Below, one piece after another: positions 1 to 9,471 of a DNA stretch of 64,000 nucleotides. The notes under the pieces are model-generated. The model saw only the letters and a program-made list of their open reading frames with translations. It ran no database searches and was not told where the DNA came from. Origin of the DNA: Acetatifactor sp. (lineage in GTDB: Bacteria > Bacillota > Clostridia > Lachnospirales > Lachnospiraceae); the NCBI GenBank assembly GCA_016290775.1, contig JAEEVF010000011.1:54305-118304 (forward strand). Direction: 5' to 3'. Within the stretch, counting starts at the first letter, position 1. The number at the start of each line of letters is the position of its first letter. Both the position numbers and the translations under genes were made by a program.

Positions 1-2028
1 GATCTGGCGGGGCTCCGTGACATAAAGCTGTCCGCCCTCGTCCTCGAGCGTCACGACATAATAAAGATCCTCCGAAAGCTGCGAAGCAGGCTTTAACACA
101 AAGCCGAACTTGTTCTCCAGGGTTTGGATACCCGAACGATTTTCGGATGGCTGACGCCATTCCTCATAAGGCAGGAAGTCTCCATCCTTGTTCCACGTGG
201 GAACCTTGGGCGAATAATAGTAAAAGATCGAATCATAATGGGAGACGTCGATGGACTCCTTGCCGGCGCCCTCGGCATCCTCCGAAACGGAATTGATCGT
301 CTTGACCGTCAGCTTGTCGCTCTTTTGACCTTGCAGAACGACCGTAACGTCCTCATAGCATACCGCGGGACGGTCCATAAAATGAATGCCGCTGGACAAA
401 AGCCTCGTGTGGACGGTGTGATAAATCCTTCTCTTACCCGAATCCTCCGCGATCGTGGTGGGCCAAAGGAGTTGATCATTACCCGTCTGCAGCGTTACCA
501 GCTTGGGATCTAACGCAAGATGAAGCGCGCCGTCCGCCTCGGGATAAGCCGTAAGACGATCCATGGCGGTCCAATATTCCCCGTTCTTCTCTCGAACGAG
601 AATGGACACCGTCACGTTGGTGATCGCTTCGATCTGCTCGGGCGTAAGCTGCAGGACATAATCCTTGCCCTTTTCACCAAGGGTGATCTCAGAAAGCTCC
701 CAGTCCTTGCGCTCACCGCCAAGCCATGACCTGCCGATCTCCTTGATGAAATCCCAGTACTCACGGTTTAAGCCAAGCTTCTCATAAACGTCGCGCATCT
801 CGTGATACTGCCCGCGATTGCCGGAAGGATAATATACCGTCACGCCGTTTGCGTCGTCCACGTTGGAATAGCTCTTGACCACAAATTTCTTTAACGACGA
901 AAGAAGTGCCTTGCCCTCCTTGGGCGCTATGGCGGAAAGCTTCGTCGCAAGGCTTCCCACGTCCACAAGATCATAAAGGAACTGGGTTCCGTCCTCGGCC
1001 CTTCCCGTGATGCCAAAGCTCTTCGCGCCTGCGCGCGCCGCGTTCAGGGCATGCGCCTGGCCGTGACTAAACTCTTCCGTCAGGACGAGCGCCGCGTTCG
1101 CAAGCGCCGTCTGCACCGCATCGATCTCCGAAAGCTTTGTCACGGAGAGCGTTACGTCCGGATTGGAGTATTCGGTCTTCGTCTCCTTGTAATATTTCTC
1201 AAAGGCCGTAACGATCGACGCCGTGATCCTCCCGGGATCCTTGACCTTGTTGTTTAACGTCTTCAGGAAATGATAATCCCAACCGTCGCCGGGCTCTAAC
1301 TCCTCGGAAGCGACATAATACTCCGCGTAGGGGGCCCAGATCGCCATGGTCTCAAGGTTGCCCATCAGGCATGCGTCAAAGCCCACGAAATCAAGCTTCT
1401 TGTCCTTCGAAAAGACCGTGCGTCCCATGGCAAGCTGCATCTCGGAAAGGAGAAGCCCGTCGCCGGAAAAGAGCTCGTCGGCGCCATATCCCCAAAGAGG
1501 TCCGCCGCCGTGATCCCAAAAGATCAAGCCATATCTCTCCGCCGGATAACATTCCGTGCAGTAGTTGACAAATGCCGCAAGCGTTTCAAACGCGCCCATG
1601 TCCGCATTCTTTTCCGTACTTGCGACCACCCGGTCTTCCTCGGGCAGACTCATGTCGATCACGCAGTTTTTGTCGCAGGGCACGTCCGCAAACCACCTGG
1701 CGCTCCCGCCCGTGTAAAGGAGCAGGTTCACATTGTCGAATTTGAGCCCCGAATCCTCCATCTCCGCAAGGTCCGAGCTTGCGCTGCCAAGCTTGCTCTC
1801 AAGGTTCGAGCCGATCATATAGACCATCAGGGTGTAGTCTTTGGTTTCATGAACTGAAAAATCCCCATGGAGCACTGCATCCGTGGGGTCAAAATCCTGA
1901 TTTTTGCGCGCAAGAGCCCTGGCCAGGCCTTCGTCCGTCGTATCAGCTGAAGCCGATACGGTGAAACAAAGGCCTGCCAGCAACAGGCAGAAAACAAGTG
2001 TGATTAAGCCAGCCTTAAGCCTCTTCAT
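1..2028 (-). CDS. Secreted clostripain-family (C11) cysteine peptidase, 3' end outside window
   Basis: The reading frame is open from an ATG at 2028 to the window edge (676 codons, no stop), so the C-terminus is missing. The protein starts with a signal peptide (KRLK, then a hydrophobic stretch to about residue 28). It carries the C11 catalytic dyad: His173 in WDHGGG and Cys220 in GFDACLMG, with the usual LMVYMIGSNLES strand upstream at about residue 70. By family knowledge these are Arg-specific or similar secreted endopeptidases that self-process. The start overlaps the end of the MATE exporter gene by 14 bases, so the two are probably translationally coupled. The substrate cannot be read from the sequence. 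Family assignment is firm; a secreted or surface location is inferred from the signal peptide. Confidence 0.88.
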   Translation of the reverse strand, partial: MKRLKAGLITLVFCLLLAGLCFTVSASADTTDEGLARALARKNQDFDPTDAVLHGDFSVHETKDYTLMVYMIGSNLESKLGSASSDLAEMEDSGLKFDNVNLLLYTGGSARWFADVPCDKNCVIDMSLPEEDRVVASTEKNADMGAFETLAAFVNYCTECYPAERYGLIFWDHGGGPLWGYGADELFSGDGLLLSEMQLAMGRTVFSKDKKLDFVGFDACLMGNLETMAIWAPYAEYYVASEELEPGDGWDYHFLKTLNNKVKDPGRITASIVTAFEKYYKETKTEYSNPDVTLSVTKLSEIDAVQTALANAALVLTEEFSHGQAHALNAARAGAKSFGITGRAEDGTQFLYDLVDVGSLATKLSAIAPKEGKALLSSLKKFVVKSYSNVDDANGVTVYYPSGNRGQYHEMRDVYEKLGLNREYWDFIKEIGRSWLGGERKDWELSEITLGEKGKDYVLQLTPEQIEAITNVTVSILVREKNGEYWTAMDRLTAYPEADGALHLALDPKLVTLQTGNDQLLWPTTIAEDSGKRRIYHTVHTRLLSSGIHFMDRPAVCYEDVTVVLQGQKSDKLTVKTINSVSEDAEGAGKESIDVSHYDSIFYYYSPKVPTWNKDGDFLPYEEWRQPSENRSGIQTLENKFGFVLKPASQLSEDLYYVVTLEDEGGQLYVTEPRQI

Positions 2029-3454
2029 TTTTGGTCGCTTGTTCCTCTAGTAGTTTCATTTCTCTCAAAAACCTTATGACAAAGGGCATCGCGACAAAGA
2101 AGGTCAGCATGTCGGCGATCCCTTGAGAGAGCTGGATCCCAAGAAGTCCAAAATAATGGGAAGTAAAAAGAAGTACCGGCAGGAAAAACAGTCCGCTGCG
2201 AAGCATGGACATGAGCGTCGCGATCGCCACCTTCCCGACGCTCTGGAAAAGCATGTTGGTGCAGACGGACAGCGGCTGGAAGAGCTGCCCCACAAACTGC
2301 GCCGTCAGCGCGACGGCACCGATGCGCACCACTTCCGGATCGTTGCGGAAGATCCGCACCAGCGGCTTCGTAAAGCCGATGCCCAAAAGCGCAACCGCGC
2401 CCAAAAAGATCTCTCCTGCCAAAAACGTGAACAGAAACGCCTCACGCACGCGCCCGTATTTCTTTGCGCCATAATTGAAGGCGCACACGGGTTGGAAGCC
2501 CTGGCCGATACCAAGGGCCGTTGCAAAGGTAAAGAAACAGATTCGATTTACGATGGACATGGCCGCCACGGCCGCATCCCCGTAAAGGCCCGCGCGATCA
2601 TTGAGCAGCATCGTGGAAATGCTGGTCAGGCCTTGCCGTACAAGGCTCGGCAGACCCGTCTTACAGATCAGCGCGAGATCAGAAAATTCCTTGGATACGT
2701 TGTGGATCGAAAGCTTTCCGGAGGTCTTGCCGCGCAGGAACATGGAAAGCAAAATGCAAAAGCTGATGGTCTGCGAAACGGCCGTCGAAATGCCCGCGCC
2801 CCGGATCCCCATGTGAAACTGACTCATGAGAAGCCAGTCACCGAAGATGTTGATGAGTCCGCCGGAGGCAAGTCCCACCATGGAAAACACCGCTTGTCCC
2901 TCAAAGCGAAGCACGTTGTTGAGAACGCAGCTCGAACACATAAACGGTGCCGCCAGCAGTATGTACATGCCGTAGGTCCGCGCATAGGGCAAAATGGTTT
3001 CCGTACTGCCGAGAAGTCGCATCAAAGGATCCAAAAAACAAAGGCCGAGCACGGTCATGAGCGCACCGGTAAGAAGCGCCGCAAAAAAACCCGTGGACGA
3101 GATCTTGGAAGCCCGAGAGGCGTCCTTTGCGCCAAGTGCGCGAGAGGATATGCTTCCGCTCCCCTGCCCATACATGAATCCAAAGGCCTGAATGATGGCC
3201 ATCAGTCCGAACACCACGCCGACCGCGCCGGAAGCACTAGTGCTGGCGGCTTCATAGTCCGCCGCTCCGCCTTCGACGATCCCCGCGCCGTAGTGTCCGA
3301 TGAAGAACGTGTCCGCCATGTTGTAGACACTTGTCACCAGCATGCTGATGGTTGTCGGGATGCCGAGGCGGATCACCAGAGGCGCAACGGGCGTTTCCGT
3401 CATTTTCTGAAATTGAGCCTTCTGCCTCTCGGTCACCTGCCGTTCCTGATCCAT
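2015..3454 (-). CDS. MATE family multidrug/Na+ antiporter
   Basis: A 479-residue polytopic membrane protein with about 12 hydrophobic segments and typical MATE features: PLVIRLGIPTTISMLVTSVYNMADTFFIG near residue 30, and GFQPVCAFNYGAKKYGRVREAF around residue 320. MATE proteins export cationic drugs or metabolites using Na+ or H+ gradients. The length is normal (440-490). The gene is directly upstream of and overlaps the C11 peptidase gene by 14 bases, which suggests one transcript, although no functional link between the two is established. The start at 3454 has only a distant AAGGTGG ribosome site, so the exact start is less certain than the family. Confidence 0.9.
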   Translation of the reverse strand: MDQERQVTERQKAQFQKMTETPVAPLVIRLGIPTTISMLVTSVYNMADTFFIGHYGAGIVEGGAADYEAASTSASGAVGVVFGLMAIIQAFGFMYGQGSGSISSRALGAKDASRASKISSTGFFAALLTGALMTVLGLCFLDPLMRLLGSTETILPYARTYGMYILLAAPFMCSSCVLNNVLRFEGQAVFSMVGLASGGLINIFGDWLLMSQFHMGIRGAGISTAVSQTISFCILLSMFLRGKTSGKLSIHNVSKEFSDLALICKTGLPSLVRQGLTSISTMLLNDRAGLYGDAAVAAMSIVNRICFFTFATALGIGQGFQPVCAFNYGAKKYGRVREAFLFTFLAGEIFLGAVALLGIGFTKPLVRIFRNDPEVVRIGAVALTAQFVGQLFQPLSVCTNMLFQSVGKVAIATLMSMLRSGLFFLPVLLFTSHYFGLLGIQLSQGIADMLTFFVAMPFVIRFLREMKLLEEQATKNEEA

Positions 3455-3493
3455 TCCCTAAGCCACCTTCACGTGTGTTCTTCTTTTACAACA

Positions 3494-3523
3494 CAAGGAT
3501 GCCTGGAATTCCACGCATCCTTG
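3494..3523 (-). terminator. Hairpin downstream of degV-family gene
   Basis: A 9-bp inverted repeat (CAAGGATGC / GCATCCTTG) encloses a 12-base loop, just after the stop of the DegV-family gene and before the MATE start. No clear T-run follows, so it may be a weak terminator or an mRNA-end hairpin. Confidence 0.45.
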
Positions 3524-3538
3524 ATCACTTGTCTTATG

Positions 3539-4426
3539 TTAGTCTACTCTCTCAGATCCAAAGAAGAAGAGCGCTACCGTTCCCGGGCCCGTATGGCAAC
3601 CAATCGTGGCGGCGATGGGATAGATCTCAACCTTCCCGTTAAGCTTCGGGAATTCCTTCTCGATCATGTCCGCAAGCTGCCTTGCGTCGTCATAGCACGC
3701 TGACTGACTGATATAGCACTTACCGTTATATTCCGTACCGCCGTTTGCGCACTGCTTCATCTTTTCCAAAGTGCGAAGAATGACCTTCTTCTTGCCCCGC
3801 ACCTTTTCCCTGGTCGTAAGACGCCCAAGGTAGTCCACGTTTAGCAAAGGACAGATGTTCAGCATCTGGCCCACAAGTCCTGCACCCTTGGAAACACGGC
3901 CGCCGCGGATAAAATAAGTCAGGTCGGTTGAGAAGAACCAGTGATGAACGGTCTTTTTGTTCTTTTCCGCCCACTCATAGATCTCATCGATGGACTTGCC
4001 TGCGTCGCGAAGATCCGCCAGGGCATCGACCAACAGGCCGTATCCACTGGACGCTCCCAGAGAGTCCACCACATACAGCTTTCTGTCCGGGAATTCCTTC
4101 TCCAGGTCTCCCTTTGCGATCATCGCCGACTGATAGCTTCCGGAAATTCCGGAGGAAAGCGTTATGTGAAGAATGTCCTTCCCTTCTTCCAAAAGCTTTC
4201 TCCATGCCTCCTCATATTCACCAACGGACACTTGAGAAGTATGCGTCATCGCGCCGGCATCCATCCTTCGGAAAAGCTCCTCAGGCGGCAAGCTCTCTCC
4301 GCAATCGTCCAGCATGCTCTCGCCGTCCACCTCGAAATGGAAGAAGATCACGTGAATGTTTCTTCTCGCAAAATAGTCCTTCGAAAGATCGGCCGGGGAG
4401 CAACAAGATAAAACAAAATCACTCAT
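3539..4426 (-). CDS. DegV family fatty-acid-binding protein
   Basis: 295 residues, the normal length for DegV/FakB-type proteins. The sequence shows the THTSQVS segment (residues about 60-66) that binds the fatty-acid carboxylate in this family, LSSGISGSYQSA at about 92, and FIRGGRVSKG at about 172. The C-terminal IGCHTGPGTVALFFFG completes the fold. By family knowledge these cytosolic proteins present fatty acids to FakA kinase for phospholipid synthesis. No fakA is nearby. AGGAGGG lies about 10 bases before the ATG. It appears to be transcribed alone, with a hairpin after the stop. Confidence 0.9.
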   Translation of the reverse strand: MSDFVLSCCSPADLSKDYFARRNIHVIFFHFEVDGESMLDDCGESLPPEELFRRMDAGAMTHTSQVSVGEYEEAWRKLLEEGKDILHITLSSGISGSYQSAMIAKGDLEKEFPDRKLYVVDSLGASSGYGLLVDALADLRDAGKSIDEIYEWAEKNKKTVHHWFFSTDLTYFIRGGRVSKGAGLVGQMLNICPLLNVDYLGRLTTREKVRGKKKVILRTLEKMKQCANGGTEYNGKCYISQSACYDDARQLADMIEKEFPKLNGKVEIYPIAATIGCHTGPGTVALFFFGSERVD

Positions 4427-4580
4427 TTCTGGGTCCCTCCTGTGTCCTTATGCTTCAAAGCAAATCATCTTTCATATTTTATCAAATTTTTTTCGGCGTG
4501 GCAAGCCCTAGCCGCATAAAGTAAACATTAGAGGGCAAAATGACTAAGAAATTTCGCGCTTGACGGGCTTATCGCGCATG

Positions 4581-4619
4581 AAAAGAGCCATGTCTCATGC
4601 GCTGAAACACGGCTCTTTT
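4581..4619 (-). terminator. Terminator of the GlsB-like gene
   Basis: Inverted repeat AAAAGAGCC / GGCTCTTTT with an extended inner TGT/ACA pairing, 30 bases past the stop of the small membrane protein gene. The A-rich and T-rich outer arms make it usable in either direction. Confidence 0.6.
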
Positions 4620-4649
4620 GAATTACAAATGATTAAATTTTCTCGGAAC

Positions 4650-4913
4650 TTATTTCTTCCTGATCGCACGAACAACAACGATCACAAGGCAAGCACCGAT
4701 GACACCGAAGATGATGTCGCCAACCCAAGAGAACACGCCCTGGGTTCCAATGCCGATCAGACTGAACAAAGCCTTTGCGATGGCGCCACCGACAATACCA
4801 AGGATGATGTCGATCAGAATGCCATTCTCACTCTTCATGAGCTTACCGGCGATAGTACCAGCGATACCTCCGATCACGATTGCTACAAAGATATGAAAGA
4901 TTGTCCACAACAT
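4650..4913 (-). CDS. GlsB/YeaQ/YmgE family small stress membrane protein
   Basis: 87 residues with three hydrophobic segments and the Gly-rich pattern of the transglycosylase-associated/GlsB family: GGIAGTIAGKLMK at about residue 15, then DIILGIVGGAIAKAL at about 35 and GDIIFGVIGACLVIVVV at the end. The family is linked to general envelope and acid stress in Gram-positives; its biochemical role is unknown. A good promoter (TTGCAA, 17 bp, TATAAT) lies about 65 bases upstream and a terminator hairpin follows, so it is a single-gene unit. Confidence 0.85.
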   Translation of the reverse strand: MLWTIFHIFVAIVIGGIAGTIAGKLMKSENGILIDIILGIVGGAIAKALFSLIGIGTQGVFSWVGDIIFGVIGACLVIVVVRAIRKK

Positions 4914-4977
4914 TTTTCTCCACGATCCTTTCTTTTAGATTTTGCGCCCCTCGGGCTTATCGTCCTTCGACAAGCTC

Positions 4978-5006
4978 ATTATAAAGGAATTCCCTGTGGG
5001 TTGCAA
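4978..5006 (-). promoter_or_regulatory. SigA-type promoter for the GlsB-like gene
   Basis: TTGCAA (5001-5006) and TATAAT (4978-4983) are separated by 17 bases on the minus strand. A second candidate, TTGACA (5052-5057) with TATTTT (5029-5034), also at 17 bases, lies upstream and overlaps the glpK terminator hairpin. Confidence 0.65.
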
Positions 5007-5038
5007 TAGTTTTTTTGATCACAGCTATAAAATAGCAC

Positions 5039-5065
5039 AATATACCTCGCCTGTCAAGGTATATT
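5039..5065 (-). terminator. Weak terminator hairpin after glpK
   Basis: AATATACC / GGTATATT arms around an 11-base loop, directly after the glpK stop. The stem is A/T-rich, so efficiency is uncertain. The loop contains the TTGACA of a possible promoter for the next gene. Confidence 0.45.
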
Positions 5066-5071
5066 TTTAAA

Positions 5072-6646
<1,575 letters not shown>

Positions 6647-6673
6647 TGCCCATGAAGTTTCTCGCCATATGCA

Positions 6674-6711
6674 AAGACAATGGCTTTCATGCAAGCATGA
6701 GCCATTGTCTT
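6674..6711. terminator. Long intergenic hairpin upstream of glpK
   Basis: AAGACAATGGCT / AGCCATTGTCTT 12-bp arms, then CATGC/GCATG closing a two-base loop with a TT bulge. It lies between the hypothetical gene at 6786 and glpK and could insulate the two units. There is no clear T-run on the minus strand. Confidence 0.45.
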
Positions 6712-6743
6712 CGCGCATGGCTCTGAATAATAACAAAAAACAA

Positions 6744-6775
6744 AAGTCTGTTTCCGCCAAGGCAGAAACAGACTT
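6744..6775 (-). terminator. Terminator of the 191-aa hypothetical gene
   Basis: AAGTCTGTTTC / GAAACAGACTT 11-bp arms with an inner GCC/GGC, starting 11 bases past the stop and followed on the minus strand by a T-rich stretch. A classic Rho-independent terminator. Confidence 0.75.
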
Positions 6776-6785
6776 GATACCTAAC

Positions 6786-7361
6786 CTAATCCCGATAGGG
6801 CTTCTTGCCGTCACATTCCTCGGAATGGAATCTGGAGCAATGCTTATCACGATATTTTTTACAAAGTGCCAAACGCCAGTGATCATCGTATCCCGTTTCC
6901 GCGGACTCGATCTCCCAGTACTCCTGATAAAGCACCGGCTGACAAGGAGGATTGTTGATCCACCAATCCGGGTAAGGGAACTTCTTGCAGTAATCGTAGA
7001 TCTCGTTCGGGCTCTTCTGGTTCATCATACGCTTGAACACGTCGGCATAGGTACTGCAAAGACCTTCACGCCAATCCGGTGCCTCCGGCTCCAGCCAAGG
7101 GAAAACCACGAAGGGCGGCAAAATGTCGATGTCTTTTAAGATGTAAACTACTTCTCGATTGGCATTAATGTACAGGAAAAGATCCTCTGCTGCCTTCGCA
7201 TACGCTTCGAGAGCGCCCACCTCCTTCGGAAAATGATTTTTCATTGCCTCTGTCTGTGCGGAATCTCCCAAGGAAATGCTCTGGCTGACCTTTTGCGTGT
7301 CATCCTGCATTTTCTTGATCTTCGCCAACTTTCGGTTGGCCATAACATCCTTAAGACCCAT
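6786..7361 (-). CDS. Hypothetical protein (191 aa)
   Basis: I do not recognise the family. The product is soluble-looking and charged, with a Lys-rich N-terminal helix and an aromatic, Pro-rich middle (LPPFVVFPWLEPEAPDW at about 81-97; YPDWWINNPPCQP at about 129). Four Cys residues lie in the second half, but there is no classical zinc motif. There is no signal peptide or membrane segment. It has its own promoter (TTTACG, 17 bp, TATAAT) and its own terminator, so it is a single-gene unit. The well-formed signals argue that it is a real gene. Confidence 0.7.
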   Translation of the reverse strand: MGLKDVMANRKLAKIKKMQDDTQKVSQSISLGDSAQTEAMKNHFPKEVGALEAYAKAAEDLFLYINANREVVYILKDIDILPPFVVFPWLEPEAPDWREGLCSTYADVFKRMMNQKSPNEIYDYCKKFPYPDWWINNPPCQPVLYQEYWEIESAETGYDDHWRLALCKKYRDKHCSRFHSEECDGKKPYRD

Positions 7362-7761
7362 TACCCCGTAACTCCTCTCTCACTAACCCCATATTCCCAA
7401 TACGCGGATTTACGCTCTTTAAGTAAATGTTAAGTAAACCCCGCGCAAATATAGATTATACACCAAAAAACCTTATTCGTAAAGACACATTTCAGAAAAG
7501 AAAATCACAATTTTGACAGATTTATTTTACCACGTTTTGCCATAAAAGAAAAGGCAACTTCGAAAATAAAACGGCATTTTTTCCCGCGAATCAATAGATT
7601 GTGTTTGTGTTTTTTTTCGCCACAATTTGTAGTGTGTGATTTTCTGAAAATAAACCTAAAAAGGAATGGTAAGTTTCCCCGAAATGCGGTATACTAGGAT
7701 TGGTTTTTTGAAAAAATTTTTGAGGAAATTTTGAAAAATCAAAAAGAGAGGAACGAAAACC
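7362..7761. other. 400-base divergent intergenic region
   Basis: AT-rich spacer between two divergent genes. It holds a minus-strand promoter at 7455-7483. On the plus side a TATACT at 7690-7695 is a possible -10 for the deacetylase, but its -35 (TGGTAA at 7667) is poor. I see no ORF or RNA gene here. Confidence 0.5.
7455..7483 (-). promoter_or_regulatory. Promoter of the 191-aa hypothetical gene
   Basis: TTTACG (7478-7483), 17-base spacer, perfect TATAAT (7455-7460) on the minus strand, about 94 bases before the start codon. Confidence 0.6.
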
Positions 7762-8382
7762 ATGGAAGACAGAAAATTAGTTGCGCTGACCTTTGACGAC
7801 GGCCCCTCCAACATCACGGAGGCAGTGCTTGACATCCTGAAGGAAGAAGGCATTGTCGGCACCTTCTTTTTGATCGGTCAGAACATTACGCCGGACAAAA
7901 AGCCCATTCTGGAAAGGCAGCTTGCCCAGGGGTGCGAGATCTGCAACCATTCCTTCACCCACTCCGTCATGAGCGAACTGTCCGCTGAGACCATTCGCGA
8001 CGAGATCATGAAAACCTCCGACCTCATCCGCGACATGGTCGGCGTGGAGACCATGTTCTTCCGCCCTCCTTTCATCGCACTCTCCGACACCATGTACGCC
8101 AACATCAACATGCCCTTCATCTGTGGTCATGACAGCCGCGACTGGGATCCCTCCACGAGCGCGCAGGACCGCGTGAACAACGTGCTTGCCGGCGTGCGTG
8201 ACGGAAGCCTCGTGCTCATGCACGACATGAAGGATAACGTAAAAACCCTCGAAGCCCTGCCCACGATCATTAAGGAGCTTCGCGCGAAAGGATTCTCCTT
8301 CGTCACCGCAAGCCAGATCTTCGCGGAAAAGGGAATTGATCCCAACGTACCGCATAAGATTTGGTCGTGTGTCTTTGATTGA
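7762..8382 (+). CDS. Polysaccharide deacetylase family protein (NodB domain)
   Basis: 206 residues, essentially a bare NodB homology domain. Visible motifs are LTFDDGPS (catalytic and metal-binding Asp, residues 9-16), the metal-binding HSFTH at about residue 74, RPPF at about 110, and VLMHDMK near the C-terminus. Family members remove N- or O-acetyl groups from peptidoglycan, chitin or xylan. There is no signal peptide, which is unusual for a wall-active enzyme, so it may be cytosolic or act on a soluble sugar. GAGAGGA lies 9 bases before the ATG. It is a single gene with a terminator complex following. Confidence 0.88.
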   Translation: MEDRKLVALTFDDGPSNITEAVLDILKEEGIVGTFFLIGQNITPDKKPILERQLAQGCEICNHSFTHSVMSELSAETIRDEIMKTSDLIRDMVGVETMFFRPPFIALSDTMYANINMPFICGHDSRDWDPSTSAQDRVNNVLAGVRDGSLVLMHDMKDNVKTLEALPTIIKELRAKGFSFVTASQIFAEKGIDPNVPHKIWSCVFD

Positions 8383-8413
8383 GAAAACCTCTAAGCCTCG
8401 CATTCGCAAACTC

Positions 8414-8431
8414 GCTGCTTCGCAGCTTTTT
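8414..8431 (+). terminator. Small terminator hairpin after the deacetylase gene
   Basis: GCTGC-TTC-GCAGC followed directly by TTTTT, 32 bases after the deacetylase stop. Confidence 0.5.
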
Positions 8432-8484
8432 CGCCCTGCTGTCGCAGTGCGGTTTTGCTCATGAATTTGGCTGCGCCAAATATC

Positions 8485-8543
8485 CGAACAAAAAATGAGC
8501 CTCTGCCCAAGTGCAAGCACTCGGCATTGGCTCATTTTGTTCG
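8485..8543. terminator. Bidirectional terminator between convergent genes
   Basis: A long interrupted hairpin with outer arms CGAAC..AAAATGAGCC and GGCTCATTTTGTTCG, then inner TGCC/GGCA and GTGC/GCAC pairs. A and T tracts on both sides fit the converging deacetylase (+) and the 303-aa gene (-). Confidence 0.7.
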
Positions 8544-8559
8544 ATGCTCGGCTTTGCTG

Positions 8560-9471
8560 CTAAACCACAATACAATGTTCTCCATGTTCCTCGAGCTGGA
8601 TGTCGATCTCGATCATGTCATAAATCCCGTTTTCGATGAAGTAGGAGAAGATCACGTCGGTCTTGTCGCAGGGCGAAAGCGCATAGCCGGCCCTCGCAAG
8701 AAGGTCTCGCGTTTCATCCAGGTTGAGCTTTGCGCCAACGCAAAGCTGCAAGGCCGTCAGCTTCGCCGGATGATAATGTTCATTCGCCTTGATCTTTGCA
8801 AACGTCTTTTTATCAACGATGGCACGCTTGTACACCTCAGCATTGGACATCCCTTTGCTTTGAATGAGGTAGAACAGATACTGCTGATAGGTATCTGACA
8901 AGTGTGTCATCCTTTCTTTTAAAGCAGATTCATGCGCCTCAAAGTCCCACTCGTCCTCTTTCGCGCACACCGAGTAGTCACATTCTGCCTCAGCATATAA
9001 GGGTTCTGACTCGCTCTCCTTGGCAAAGCGACGCTTACTTGCCACGCCACCTAGCGCATTCCCGAAGAAATCAAAGCCTCTCGCCTTCTTCTCTTCTTTC
9101 TTCGGCTCTTCAGCCGGCTTCGCCATGTACTTCGCAGGACGGGCCTCGCGCATATCTGGCATAGCGTCCTCCCGCGACATCATTGACATTGCGGCATTCA
9201 TGGAAGCAGCAGCCATCGGCATTTCTCCAGGCATTCCGGCGTTCGCCGGCCGAGCTCCGGCTCCCACTCCGGCCCCTGCCGCGGGCAGTTCTCCACCTGC
9301 CACTCCGGCCCCTGCAGCAGGCAATTTCCCACCTGCCATTCCGGCCCCTGCCGCAGGCGGCGCTGCTCCAACTTTTCTCTCCTCAACATAATGCTTGCGG
9401 ATATATTCTTCCAGCGCGGGGATCATGCGCCTTGTGCGCCCTGCCCGATCTCTCAAAAAATCAAAATCCAT
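8560..9471 (-). CDS. HTH-like protein with Ala/Gly/Pro-rich linker
   Basis: 303 residues in three parts. Residues 1-33 are a short charged N-terminal region. Residues about 34-100 are a low-complexity linker made of repeated PAAGAG(M/V)AGG(K/E)L units. The C-terminal part (about 190-303) includes LIQSKGMSNAEVYKRA..DKKTFAKIKANEHYHPAK..ALQLCVGAKLNLDETRDLLARAGYALS, which resembles an XRE-like helix-turn-helix found attached to diverse regulatory proteins; I infer DNA binding from that. The start overlaps the stop of the upstream DUF3810 gene by 11 bases, so the two are coupled. The acidic C-terminus (EEHGEHCIVV) is unexplained. The exact role is unknown. Confidence 0.6.
   Translation of the reverse strand: MDFDFLRDRAGRTRRMIPALEEYIRKHYVEERKVGAAPPAAGAGMAGGKLPAAGAGVAGGELPAAGAGVGAGARPANAGMPGEMPMAAASMNAAMSMMSREDAMPDMREARPAKYMAKPAEEPKKEEKKARGFDFFGNALGGVASKRRFAKESESEPLYAEAECDYSVCAKEDEWDFEAHESALKERMTHLSDTYQQYLFYLIQSKGMSNAEVYKRAIVDKKTFAKIKANEHYHPAKLTALQLCVGAKLNLDETRDLLARAGYALSPCDKTDVIFSYFIENGIYDMIEIDIQLEEHGEHCIVV

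Noticed and set aside
2123..3703. Long plus-strand open frame (526 codons) over the MATE gene
   Set aside because: Lies opposite a clear MATE protein. The translated composition (His, Arg, Lys-rich, no domain) is that of an antisense shadow caused by codon bias.
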